A DNA stretch of 64,000 nucleotides from Muricea muricata (lineage: Eukaryota; Cnidaria; Anthozoa; Malacalcyonacea; Plexauridae). A program made the translations under genes and the position numbers. Within the stretch, counting starts at the first letter, position 1. Every line of letters begins with the position of its first letter. Where the stretch lies: assembly GCA_963855995.1 (NCBI GenBank), contig OY979717.1, positions 36,661,497-36,725,496 of the forward strand, written 5' to 3'. Shown here piece by piece: positions 22,801 to 34,679 of this stretch. The notes below the pieces were generated by a model, which saw only the letters and a program-made list of their open reading frames with translations, had not been told where the DNA came from and made no database searches.

Positions 22801-23846
22801 CATTTCAATTGAGGCTGAACATAAGGCTTTCACAATTCTGTTTCTAGGTGCAAGCGGAGATTATCCCCGAGCCAACGGCGCGAAGCGCCGTTCCGGGCGT
22901 AAGCCCGGGGCGAGGGTTACTAATTTCGTATTTATAGCGGAGTTGAAAGTCGTTGCTCGTGATAGGTAGTAAAAGGCGGACTGTCATGAATGGCTAACAC
23001 TGATTGGCCAGATTTAAAATTTATTGTTTATTGATTAATCACGAACTCAACTGACAGCAAATATCTAAATTTGCTTTTTGCACTACAATGTTTTGTACTT
23101 TTGCAAAAAGATTTGGCAACTTTCACAACCAACGAAGGGTGGTCATTGACTCTTGAAGAGAGATTAATGCTGGGAAAATACAGAGAAGCGCCAAGAATTG
23201 ACTACGGCGTGAAACACAAGGCAAGTTTGTTGATAATGCGTATTTATACTTGTGTTTTAATGCTTTATAAAGGCCGGCGTAGCCGTACTCCTCCAGTCTA
23301 TTCACTGTTTATGGTTTAAATTCCAGAGTAATTTTATGTTTTGTAAACGCAAGACTGTCTTCTTATTACTGTATTTCAAAATATTGACGAACTTTACATG
23401 TAAAAGAATATGAGCGAAGATACAAAATTGGCTTGAAACGGTTTTGTTTCAAACTCAAAGTTTATATGTAGATAAAAATTTAGTTTCATAAATATTTCAA
23501 AACGTCTAATATATGTAATTAGTAGGTCGTACTTTATACCAAATTTAAGCATACATTAGCCGCAATAACATACCGATGACAAATGTTGTGCCATTTTAAA
23601 AAATTGTCAATAAAACAAGGAATAAAAACCCAATATTTTGTCATTTTGAAAAATTAATATAAATAACAATTGCCGTGTTGCTATGACAACAACCTATACA
23701 AGTAATTCATGTAATTCCGAAAATACAGTTGCATGCTCTTAGTTAGTGGCGAGGGGTTGCTGCATGCAAGTATTTCTAGTTCTATATCTTAAACTATCTT
23801 AGAAAAACAACTGAATAATAATGGCTCGTATATATGTATATATATA
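19900..23846. other. Long non-coding stretch with diverged repeats
   Basis: No confident gene was found. At 20570-20880 lies one copy of a dispersed repeat also found at 31085-31420. At about 21100-21250 a weak string (IIHTDHLMLKTFPKY) resembles a retroelement RNase H but is too short to name. GC-rich hairpins at about 22876-22908 (ACGGCGCGAAGCGCCGT, CCGGGCGTAAGCCCGG) stand out from the AT-rich context. A plus frame at 23071-23230 (about 50 residues, LTLEERLMLGKYREAPRIDY) looks protein-like but has no clear splice donor. Confidence 0.4.
20570..20880 (+). repeat. Dispersed repeat, copy A
   Basis: It shares a series of blocks with 31085-31420 in the same order, including GAAAAAATAAT, CGCATAGCTCTTTTTGATATG and a GTCTGCATG-type block. 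Divergence is high. No coding capacity. Confidence 0.55.
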
Positions 23847-23998
23847 GGTTATCATATGAGGAGCAAGGTGATTTCAGCTTTATCGCTTGAGAGACTATAT
23901 CATAAATATCACGAGTGAGCGCAGCAAACGAGGGACATTTATGACATCGTCCTTAGAGCGTAAAACTGATATCACCTCGTCCCGAGTGTGATAGCCTG
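23847..23998. mobile_element. Foldback element of about 150 bp
   Basis: The left arm GGTTATCATATGAGGAGCAA matches, in reverse complement, the right arm ending ACTCGGGACGAGGTGAT. Inner blocks (ATCATAAATATCACGAGTGA versus ATTTATGACATCG) also pair, so most of the segment can fold on itself. A MITE-type element. Confidence 0.55.
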
Positions 23999-24157
23999 TT
24001 TACCACATATTTCTATATTTTGAAAATAAACATTTCACCAATGTATAATTATTAAAAAATAGACTTAACACAGAGGAATTAACAAAAACAAACAAAGAAT
24101 AACTTATCTTTTATAGGTGCAAGTTTCTGTGTGATATTCTCACTCTAATAATGTTTT

Positions 24158-27100
24158 TAAGAGGAGATTTTTTAGAAAGTCGCGTATTTTTTGCGAAAAC
24201 CGCTCAAAACTTAGCGACCAAGCCTTCGCGAAAAAATGTTCTGCCGCCATTTTCTGTTTTGAAAGTTTTCCAAAAATATTTGCGAAGAAAAACAGAATTT
24301 TACTGGATTTTTGATTATGTCATGAGGCAAAACATTGCTAAATATAAAGAAGGATAACGTGGTAAGTGTAATATCGTATTTAATGGACGTTATTTGAATT
24401 ATTATTATGTTAATATGCACACGTATCTGACTCAGGAGTGAGCATATTTTAGCTGCAAAATTATCTGCTATTTTAAATTAATAATAAAACTGATTGAAAG
24501 CCACTGCTTTCGTCCTCTGGATGATGATCAGCTTGTTTACAACTCGTTAATAACATAAGTACATGGAATACGTTAAAGGATTTTGCATTTTTAAGGAAAA
24601 TTTGAGCATTTGTAATTTTAAATCCCTTTACTTCAATTTACTGATTTTACAGGCATTCAGTATACAACTTCATGCCATAGGCTATATAATCTGAAACGCC
24701 CTTTTTAGGAATGAAAATAAAATTTTCAGTCATATGTTTACAGTAAAGTTTTGAATTACACCAGCATCGTGGATGCAACAATCTGGTAGGAAGGTTGCTG
24801 AACCAGGACTGGTCATAAAGCAGGGCCTGACAGTCATCTGAGGCAGCATGCGTTATTAGCAAAGACACCAGACAAGCTCAAGGAGCCAAGCATGTTGACA
24901 TCAAAACAAAATTGCCTATATGGTCATAAGGGCCAAATATTTTATTTTTTTCTTCAATAATTGCCTGGGGATTAACTCAGACCCCCCCCCCCCCAGTAAC
25001 CTGAAGTAAATCAATTCCTCTACTAGTTAACCATGAAAGTATTTTTTTATAGATCTCTGTGACATTACTATTACAATCTTGAAGATATGATCACAGTATC
25101 TGAAAACATCAACCTCATTCTGTCAGTGCTGGGTGACAAAAACCTGCACATTGTGGAACATTCTGTCTACTGTATAAAGTTATAAACATTTTCATTATAT
25201 TCACACAAGAATAGATTGTAGCATAAATAATAATCTGTGATTTAATAAATATTCATTTTCATCTTTCATTTTTTGTTTTCTTTAATAGCCTGCAAGAGAA
25301 GATCTTCTTAGAAATTCTGATATTTTTGCACATTTATTATGATACACTGTATATGCATGAATTAAATTATGCCTGGCTGGGCAGAATCCCATTAATTAGG
25401 GTCCACCCACCCATGTGTTTATTTTCATGTGTTTAAAATGTGTTTTTATCATTTAAAATACAATGACCAAATTAATTTGAGAGGAACATGAGTCATGATT
25501 GTTGGTGTGGACAGTACCTGTTAATGGTAGCACTCAGACATAATTTGGTTGGTTTTAAAAATCATAAAAAATGGCCTAATCAATGAATAATGGTTTGAGT
25601 TGAAAATACCTTTTCTAGTTCATGCTTAGTTCCAATTCTCTTCCAAGACTGCTGGACTTTATAGCACTTGTAAAATGTCACTGTGAAAGTAATAATACAA
25701 ATTGAATACAATGTAACACAAATGGTAAATATTACATCATAACAGTAACATGGCTTGCATTTAATGTCAATTTTCTTTTTGGCCTCACTTTCGAATGACT
25801 TCAAATTTGAATTGGATGTAGTTTGTAAGGTCATTTTGATTTTAAAATGCATTTTAGCATTGAGAAAGACATCCAGGCACAAAAAATAGATAATTTATAA
25901 AGGAGGGTTATTTGCAAATATTACATCATAACAGTAACATGGCTTGTATCCAATGTCAATTTTCTTTTCGGCGTCCACTTCCGAATGACTTCAAATTTGA
26001 ACTGGATGTGGTTTTTAAAGTCATTTTGATTTTGAAATGCATTTTAGGATTGAGAAAGACATCCAGGCACAAAAAATTGAAATAATGGAAGGTTATTTGC
26101 AAATATTGCACCATAACAGTAACATGGCTTGCATTCAATGTCAATTTTCTTTTCGGCGTCCACTTCCAAATGTCTTCAAATTTGAATTGGATGTGGTTTT
26201 TAAAGTCATTTTGATTTTTAAATGCATTTTAGGATTGAGAAAGACATCCAGGCACAAAAAATTGAAATAATGGAAGGTTATTTGCAAATATTGCACCATA
26301 ACAGTAACATGGCTTGCATTCAATGTCAATTTTCTTTTCGGCGTCCACTTCCAAATGTCTTCAAATTTGAATTGGATGTAGTTTGTAAGGTCATTTTAAT
26401 TTTGAAAGAAATTTTAGCATTGAGAAAGACATCCAGGCACAAAAAAATTGACATAAAGGAAGGTCATTTGCAAATATTACATCATAACAGTAACATGGCT
26501 TTCATTCAATGTCAATTTTCTTTTCGGCGTCCACTTCCGAATGACTTCAAATTTGAACTGGATGTAGTTTGTAAAGTCATTTTGATTTTGAAATGCATTT
26601 TAGGATTGAGAAAAACACCCAGGCACACAAAAATTGAAATGATGGAAGGTTATTTGCAAATATTGCATTATATTATGAGTTGAACAATGCTTGGATTCAA
26701 AGTAAATTTTCTTTTCGGCATCCACTTCCGAATGACTTCAAATTTGAACTGGATGTAGTTTGTAAAGTCATTTTGATTTTGAAATGCATTTTAGGATTGA
26801 GAAAAACACCCAGGCACACAAAAATTGAAATGATGGAAGGTTATTTGCAAATATTGCATTATATTATGAGTTGAACAATGCTTGGATTCAAAGTAAATTT
26901 TCTTTTCGGCATCCACTTCCGAATGACTTCAGATTTAAGCTGGATGTAGTTTGTGAAGTCATTTTAATTTTTAAAGACATTTTAAGATTGAGAAATAAGA
27001 GCAAACACATAAAAAAGGGAATAATGAGGATTGAGGGCATATACCTCAATCTCAATTAACAAGTGTCAAGTGGACCAACTGCCAAGTGTGCAGGACAATA

Positions 27101-27685
27101 GATATTTATTTCCAATACACATTTGCATAATAGGACTTTTTCCTCATAATATTACAAATATAAGCTTAGATGATTGTTGAAAAAACTAGGGTAGTAGGGC
27201 AATAAGATAAAACAATAGCTTGCCCCTGGCTCTCAATGTATAGATTGTCAGTAGTTGACACAGCGGTAGAAATAAAATTTTAAATTAAAGAACAAAATAC
27301 AAGTAAAAATTAACAGTATATCTTACCTCGATCATCTCCAAAGCCCCGAGGTACGTCCATTGTAGGTATTAAAATCTTCGCGCGTGTTGTGAACTGAATG
27401 AGTGAACTTAAATCACGTCGTCGAATATCGAGCCAATTTCACGCAATTTTTTATTTCCCTTTCTCTGTCGATAATAAATCAGTATCCTAATATAACACAT
27501 TTATTAATTAATTCAATTTTTTTCCATATAAATTAGCATATACGTCTTTATTTTTAAATATTCATAGTAGAACAAAACGAACACCGCTCTTTGACAGCCG
27601 CCATGTTGGAAAAATTCATTGATAACGACGTCATGGGTTTTGAGCGCGTATTACGCGACCTAGAAAAAATTCTCCTCTTAATAGT
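24158..27685. mobile_element. Large TIR element enclosing a tandem array
   Basis: The left end TTAAGAGGAGATTTTTTAG with GTCGCGTA and CGCTCAAAAC recurs in reverse complement at the right end (about 27600-27685) in the same order. The inverted repeats span about 60-100 bp with moderate divergence. No transposase was recognised inside. The interior carries the roughly 185-192 bp tandem array at 25.7-27.0 kb. It is probably a non-autonomous DNA transposon. No target duplication could be fixed. Confidence 0.55.
25725..27020. repeat. Tandem array of a 185-192 bp unit, seven copies
   Basis: Anchor strings such as AACAGTAACATGG occur at 25741, 25930, 26115, 26300 and 26486. The last two units carry the variant TTGAACAATGCTTGG and are about 191 bp apart. 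Each unit contains GACTTCAAATTTGAA and AGACATCCAGGCACA. Open frames in both directions arise because the unit has few stops. Their products are copies of one another and differ by frame, so I treat them as accidental. Confidence 0.95.
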
Positions 27686-27814
27686 TTATTTTGTAAAATT
27701 TCTCGTCGACAATCCTTCGGTCAGACTCCCGCCATCCTTGTTTTGGCAGCGACAAATTTAGCGGGACAAAAGCGATATCAGGGACAAAAAGCGACAACAC
27801 AGTGACAAAAAGGT

Positions 27815-30330
27815 CATGGCCATTGATATATATTCCTGGATAGCGCAACCTAATACTGGCGCCTACAAAATGCTGAAGTCAGCAACTCGCCAGCGGCGGC
27901 TATATTGGACTATCCCACTTCCAATTGAATAGTATACTAAGTTGTGTCGTTTTATGCGCATTTTTTATTTTCTTTTGCCGACGTTGGGCCAGTTTTTTTA
28001 AATCGCGACAACGGAGCAACGAAAAAGTGTTTGGAATAAAAATTAGAGGAATTTCGCGTCGTAGTTTAGAAAATTATCACATATTTCGGATGTTAAGGAG
28101 TGGACTACTCGACTACAGCCTCGCTGTTTCACATATTTCACGGCGAAATGTCAGAATAAAAGGTTGTTTGTAAACAATTGATTGAAAGTGGTGGACATTT
28201 TCAATTGTTCCATGTAGAATGTTGCAGTAAATACAGATAAACAGGTATGACCTATTTAGATGAAACACTAAATGTATATCATATATTCAGTATACATGAT
28301 ACATTTTGATGTTTATTTCAATATTTTATTAATATTTTAGGCATTGATTGGTTTAGGCAATATTTTAGGCACTGATGCTAGTGTTTTTAATGTATAACAA
28401 ACAAAGATTAAAGTGTTGTTTGATTACAATTTCTGGAAGAACTTCCAGTTCTTTGTATAGGGACATCTTTGTCTGTTATGGAGCTCTACGTAGCAGAACC
28501 TTTAAATCCATTGCTACATGTTTGGGTTGTCTCACTAACTCACTTTGAATTGCTGGCATTTTGTATTTAGCACTATTTCTACATTTTTTTGAAAGCATAT
28601 ATTTGAAATAGTTTTACCTTATATCTCAGGTGTATTCAAGATGCTGATAGGACAAAGTTAAAAGACGAAATTCAGGAGCAGCTACATAATTCAGCAAGAG
28701 AACTGTTGCTTAATTGAAAATAACTATTTTGTCAAATTTTTATTATTAATAAACATTTTTTTAATTGGAACAATGTGTAATTTTTCATAATAAACAATAG
28801 TTATTCTATTTACACTGCTTCAATATAGGATCTTAAAGCCAGAGGTGTGTGTACTATATACTCTGTATGTGTGCCAGACTGCAGAGTATGGCAACTGCGC
28901 ACCCAAGATTTTTTCCAGGTAAAAAATAGCGCACCTTGCAAGAAAATCAGGACACATGCCGCACCTAGTCGACTTCGTCTGGTGTTTTAGAAGACCTCAG
29001 AAACACTTCATTTTCACTTTTTATGTTCACAATTAGTTACATTATAACCAAGCTTTGAAATATAATGCAGGCCTTAAATATTTAGGCACACTTAAATATA
29101 TTTTGGCGCACCTGGAAAACTTTTCCTGGCGCACCTGACCATTTTTGCGCACCCGCACCCAAATTCTGGTCTTTGGCGCACCCAAGATCTTGACGAAAAC
29201 TGCCATACTCTGCAGTCTGGTATGTGGGCATTATTTCTATTTTGATGAAACTGATGGCTTTAAAACAAGGACATACAGCATTACTAAATATCTTCATACT
29301 TTAGGAATGTCTAAGATAAGTTTATAACTTATCAAAATAATATGCCAAGTCAGTTCAGCAGAAGATTCTTTGTGATGACTGCCGCACTGCTGTAGGATCA
29401 CAAGATAACACTGCTCCATCATCTGAGTTCCTGAAATTGAAAGATAGTGGCAAATTATTCAAGCCTTCCCCCAGTGTTGTCAACATTTGTAATGAAAGCG
29501 AAAAGCGTTTTGAAAGAATGCTGGCAAAAAATGCTGGAAAGCTTCCCCATGGCAACGGCATACCTGAGGCCATTGCTACAGTAGTTTGGGGCACTTTAAA
29601 AGTATCATCCTTATTTACAGAACTAGATGATCACATGTTTGATTAGACAGTGGATGACAATCATGTTTACAAGCTGATCAAGAAGATTTTAAAATGCTAC
29701 TGTAAAGTCCGGCTGTACCACTTAGGTAAAGAAACTACTGCAGATTTATCTGGTGAAAAAATCCGAAAAAAATTAAATAAGTTGGTTCTTTTGAAACACC
29801 AATGACAAAGAGACCAACAGGAATATGATTCAATTCAAAGTCACACATCGAGGAAGATGGTAAGATGCCACTGCACATCAACGCAAGAACAATGTCAAAA
29901 ACCTTACTTTATAATTACCTGTTGAGAGAATCTCATTCTTCAACCTTCTTTTAAGTTCTTCATGGGGTCCATTTGAAGATGGTGTAAATTCAAAATGATT
30001 TGTTTATTTAAATATGGCTGCATTGGCGGCATACCGTGGTCTGTGTTCACTCTATGGTTCACTCCTACAAACTTGAATTTATCGAAGTTACGATGCCAAA
30101 GTAACCGTGATTTTTCACTCAAAATCGTTCTTTTATAGTGCTGTCCTTATAATTAAACTATACGATCCGAATACATTCACATATGACGCGAAATAAACGC
30201 GAAAGGATGGCTCAGTATTACCAGTGCATACCTAAGAGCACTGAAAGTGGGATAGTTCAATATGGCCGCCGCTGACTTCAGCACAAACGCCGGATGCGTT
30301 ATCCAGTAATATATATCAGTGGTCATGGCT
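27815..30330. mobile_element. TIR transposon carrying a P/THAP-type transposase relic
   Basis: About 115 bp at 27815-27930 (containing TTGATATATATT, CTGAAGTCAGC, AGCGGCGGC and GGACTATCCCACTT) recurs in reverse complement at about 30240-30333. Between them, on the plus strand, is a relic of a P-type transposase C-terminus. Direct repeats of GGGACAAAAAGCGA lie just outside the left end. Target duplications are obscured by the foldback next to the right end. Confidence 0.65.
29434..29805 (+). pseudogene. P-element/THAP-type transposase, C-terminal relic
   Basis: The frame reads DSGKLFKPSPSVVNICNESE, then FTELDDHMFD, an in-frame TAG at 29644-29646, and on in the same frame DNHVYKLIKKILKCYCKVRL, YHLGKETTADLSGEKIRKK and KLVLLKHQ before a TGA. 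The order G-L..PS..V...C..AE, LDDHMFD, NHV, ..YYIRLYHLGK, K.RK..KLVLFKHQ is that of the last domain in P-like transposases common in cnidarians. The DDE part is not recognisable upstream. Family name from memory, so moderately sure. Confidence 0.65.
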
Positions 30331-30565
30331 TTATAGGATACCCTAAAGGTCGAAATGTCGAGACAGCACTGGGTTTCTCACTCACTGGGACTGTATCTAC
30401 TTCACGAAATTTAGCTAAAGAGGGAGCGCGTAGCGCAACAATCATTACTCGCCCTTCGGGCTCACGCTTTATCTAAATTTGGTGAAGTAGATACAGTCTC
30501 AGTGAGTGAGAAACCCAGTGCTCTCTCGACATTTCGACCTTTAGGGTATCCTATAAAGCCATGAC
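30322..30565. mobile_element. 244-bp foldback element with arms near 97 bp
   Basis: The arms (30322-30418 and 30468-30565) start GTCATGGCTTTATAGGATAC and pair almost without mismatch. They are separated by a roughly 50-base GC-richer loop containing GGAGCGCGTAGCGC and CTCGCCCTTCGGGCTC. The strong arm identity compared with nearby repeats suggests a recent origin or gene conversion. Confidence 0.9.
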
Positions 30566-31084
30566 CGTGACAAAAAGCGATATTAGGGACATATAGTTTT
30601 TGTATCACCCTGTTGTCGCCCTCATAATGGCAAAAGTATATGATAAAAGATATTATTATTTATTGAAAATATTTTAGGAGTTTTGATTGTTAAGAGCTAA
30701 AGGTGAAATCGTCATATCCACTTGGTAGTTGCCCAAATTTGGGGTTAAAAATAAATATACGACATTGTGAGTCATTTTGTCGTATATTGACTGACCTTGT
30801 AATCTGACAATTGTTTTAATAATATTTTTTCGTAGTCTGATTGGCTTACCAAAGTTTCCGAACAATTTCATGCTGTTCCATTATTAGCAGTTTGTGTTTT
30901 CTTACTTACAAAGCAAGCGTTTGAACTGAGTTTAAAATATTTTCAAAAAATAACAAAACTATTATTGAATTCGGTTCTCGCAGGATAAGAGGAATTACTG
31001 AGGCCTCGGTCACAAATCTCTGCCTTAATATTTCCTCATATCTTGCTGGACCTCATTCAATAATTGTTTATTATATGCCCACGA

Positions 31085-31420
31085 GATGTGAAAAAATAAT
31101 TAAGCTAGTCGTTTATGACATCATGCACTGGCACTAGACGCAATTTGATTGTATAGCTCTTTTTAATATGGTTTTAAAAGCAATTGGGTAATTAATGATG
31201 AAAGATAGCTACAACTGCTTTGATTGCTCAGTGCGAATTAAAGTACGTGTATCTCTGTGAAAGCAATTTCATCATATTTGCCTGAATCGTATATGTCTAC
31301 AGGAAATGTTAAAATAGCCTTCCTCCTTTGTATATAGAGCTGTTTTCATGAGGGTCAACCAAGCAGGGACAAACAATCATGTACATTTGAAATAATGCCA
31401 TGCTCCTCGAAGCAAATGGC
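31085..31420 (+). repeat. Dispersed repeat, copy B
   Basis: Second copy of the repeat at 20570-20880, same orientation, sharing TTTGATTGTATAGCTCTTTT and a TATGTCTACAGGAAATG-type block. Confidence 0.55.
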
Positions 31421-31433
31421 TTTACTATAATAA

Positions 31434-31785
31434 GGAATGGAGAATCGGGGAATGGAATCGGGGAATGGGGAACGGGGAATGGTAAAACCATAAATACTAA
31501 AAGCCGGAATCTCTAAAACCAGTGATACTAAAAACTGGAATCTCTAAAGCCCGGAATACTAAAAGCCAGAATCTCTAAAACCAGGAAAACCAAAAGCTGG
31601 AATCTCTACAACCCGGTATACTAAAAGCCGAGATCTCTAAAACCCGGAATACTAAAAGCCGGAATCTCTAAAACCAGAAATACTAAAAGCTGCAATCTCT
31701 AAAACCAGGAATACTAAAAGCCGGAATCTCTAAAACCAGGAATACTAAAAGCCGGAATCACTAAAACCAGGAATACTAAGGTAAA
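31434..31785. repeat. Minisatellites: GGGGAATGG units, then a 31-bp unit of about ten copies
   Basis: At 31434-31480 short GGGGAATGG/GGGGAACGG units repeat. From about 31490 a 31-bp unit built from AAAAGCCGGAATCTCTAAAA and CCAGGAATACT repeats until about 31780 with point changes. Confidence 0.95.
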
Positions 31786-31845
31786 TGTCAAAGAGAAAAT
31801 AATCCTTTCTGTTCGTTTGCAGTCTGCATACGATAACTGATACCA

Positions 31846-32049
31846 ATGGACGCATTGATTATTGAGAGTCTGGGTTTATATTACTACGAAATATCTGTGG
31901 AAATGATATACAAAGAACTACCGCAAGAAACGGCAAAATTTGTAAAAAAATGTCAACTGTGCATCGCGGCGACCAGGCGACGAAAAACATACCACGGCGT
32001 CCATATTATCAAGTTTACTATAAAGCCAACAAGAATCATTCAGAGATAA
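31846..32049 (+). pseudogene. Possible integrase zinc-binding fragment
   Basis: The 67-residue frame contains ELPQETAKFVKKCQLCIAA, resembling the second half of the H-H-C-C domain of retroelement integrases (..FVK.C..C). The histidines are not visible and no integrase core follows. It could be chance. Confidence 0.3.
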
Positions 32050-34110
32050 GTCAAAGGCTCGTCAAAACGTTTATTTTTAACAATACAATTTTTGCCGGTT
32101 GATCCATAATGTTACATCTACTATGCGCTATGCGCCTATGCCATATGTGGTTTTACTTTTATACATGTAGACAGTGCATGGCAAATAATGGTCTTATTAG
32201 ACACAGGAATACTGTACTTGCACATTATTAAACGAAGAATATCTATAGAAGTAGTGCTGTAAATAGTGTGTAACCTATGTTACGTAATAATTGTTTGTAT
32301 TCATGATGTTAAACTTCTGTTCATGTATGAGGGCCTGGTTGGGAAGGTGTGGATGTTACTCGTCTGATTTACAAGATATGCTATGCATAGCCTCTTGAAA
32401 ACAACGCTATGTCTCTTTCGAAAATTTCAATTGTTTCCCCCTTATCTATGACTTAGCGTCGAGAAATTTAGTTCTACTCTTTCAAAATATATTATACGAA
32501 TTAGTAGAAAACAAAAATATATACATGATAAATTTAAGTGGTTCGCATATGATATGATACACAGAAAATATTCCTTAGCTTCTGCTTGTGAACAAGTTAA
32601 ATCTGAGAGGCTACATCTTTCTATACCTTTGCCTTTGAATGAGTTGCTTTTGTTGATAGTCTTTCAAGTCTTTTCACGCGATCTGCTGCTTCGGCAACTT
32701 ATATAGCTTTAACTGAATATATGATAATTATTAACGTATAAAAACACATCACTATATATTTAATTTAAAAACAACAGCTGATCTCCGCTGGGATATGTCA
32801 TGCCTCTGCGCGTTATATCGCTTCGGAAGCCCCAACTCTATAATCCTTTTACGCTTGATGTTTTTGCTGCACTGCTGTATAGAGAAACTGGTTTTTCATG
32901 ATCACGGTTTGCGATTAAATGTAAAAGAAGGGGAAATGATCGAGTGCGGTTTGTGTTTAAAATTTGGAAAACAATGTGATCATCAGTTTTAAGTTGATGA
33001 AAAAATTCTATCACATAAGATCGAATTGATGATGTATGATCAAGAATAATATATGCTTTGGTCGAGAGAGACCGCAGTGCATCCGGGATTGAATTTTACA
33101 AAAGTGCGCATCAACTTGGAATGTGAGTTGTTACATCGAGGCTTCATCTTGATTGGTTGGGCGAAACTTTAGATAAGCATTAGTATTTCTGCATTTCATA
33201 AATGTCCATTTGTCGACAAGTTTCGTCTCACCTAGACGCAATTAACCCCGGCTACGAGCTATTTTGGCACGCCCCTGTTGACAGCTAAGAACAGAAGGAA
33301 TCGGCCGCTCAATGCAAATTCGAACTACTGTCAATGAAACGATATTTTACATCAAATTCTCGCACGTTCATGTAAAACGTACACGCACGACATGTATTCA
33401 TAAAACTTTGTGCATGTTTTTTCTCTTTAATTCTTCTATGTACAATAAACTCTTACTTATGATCATTTAATGCCTCGCGCCAGCGGTAATATTTATTAAG
33501 GTGACTTGAAGTAGCTTTGTCTGTTATATATACATGAATGGCATAATATATTTTTAGCGAACGTTGTCCAATGTTCCATTAGCAATTCGTCCTCTAATGT
33601 TAAAAAGACTTGTAAGACAGGAAAATCCGAATACATTACCTCTAATTAAGGAATTTATTCTGATATACGTTAATTATCATGACCGACGCATCCATTACTG
33701 TATATACATTGTTGTATTATATGCTTATTTCACCTAGCCAAAGCAAATTATTTTGTATACTGCTATATAGAAACACTGACATTCTGTCGCTATTAAATTT
33801 TGTATAAACAAGTAGTTATTGCCAGAAGTTAGTGAAAAATTAGCGAATCACGAACAAGTTGTTATGCAAGACATGCATGTGCGATTTGGGGTAGTAGTAT
33901 ATATAAGATAGAATATCTCATGCAGAAACTTATAAGAAAATAATTATGCATGTCGGAACAAACAATGGTTGTTGTCCTACACGTACATAGCTACTAAAAT
34001 GTTCTTCAAAAGAAAATTTTCGACTGTATATACCTATGGCTACGTCCTGAATTCGGTAACTTGTGCATTGCTATTGCGTTTCTTACGACACCCTTACAAA
34101 TATTGTGTTA

Positions 34111-34528
34111 TAGAAGCTGGAGGCTCAAGCAGCTGGGAAAAACCTCGTGGGATGCTGACAAAATGGCAAAGGCTTTGGAGATTCTGAAACCTGAGTATAT
34201 GTCTTCGGAAGAAAGCGAAGCCGACGATGAGCCACCTCATAAAATTATTAAATACGGTGTGCGAAAACTGCCCTGGGAGAGTCGATCGCTTCGAAAAGCA
34301 AAAAGGAAGCTTGACAGGCTGCATCATGACTCACTGTCTGAGTTAATTAAAAGAAGAGTTGTTCCTCGCGAAACAGGAGAACCTTCCACACGACGAAAAC
34401 CGATAAATTGCCCTGACTGGGCAGCAGCTGTCGCTGAGCCTGAGGAAGATAATGCAGTTCAAACTGTCGACGGATCCGGAATTTCTTCCAGTGACAATGC
34501 TGACTCTTCATTCAATGACTCTTTTTAG
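34111..34528 (+). CDS. Terminal exon of an unrecognised, probably transposon-linked protein
   Basis: After a TTGTGTTATAG acceptor a frame of about 139 residues runs to a TAG. It includes DADKMAKALEILKPEYMSSE, an acidic run (SEESEADDEPP), KYGVRKLPWESRSLRKAKRK, LSELIKRRVVPRETGEPSTR and CPDWAAAV, and it ends in a serine/aspartate-rich tail. The combination EYMSSEES...RPLPWRS...R.RP...P.WA recurs, as I remember it, in uncharacterised cnidarian proteins linked to mobile elements. The function is unknown to me. Upstream exons were not found. It sits in sequence that interrupts tandem copy 1. Confidence 0.5.
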
Positions 34529-34679
34529 ATAATTATATATATTTATATAAACGCATCACGGGCATAAATGTTTTAGCCAGAGCAAAGATTAAGCAAGTGA
34601 ACGTAACAATCTAAAACATATTTAGACATTCAAAAGAAATTTAGGCCCAATAGAGTCGAGTCTGTTACACTTATAGTCA

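Noticed and set aside
25580-27059. Several 60-150 residue frames in the tandem array
   Set aside because: They are repeat translations in shifting frames on both strands, with no independent protein features.
31490-31785. Possible CRISPR-like array
   Set aside because: Units are contiguous 31-bp minisatellite copies without unique spacers, in animal DNA.
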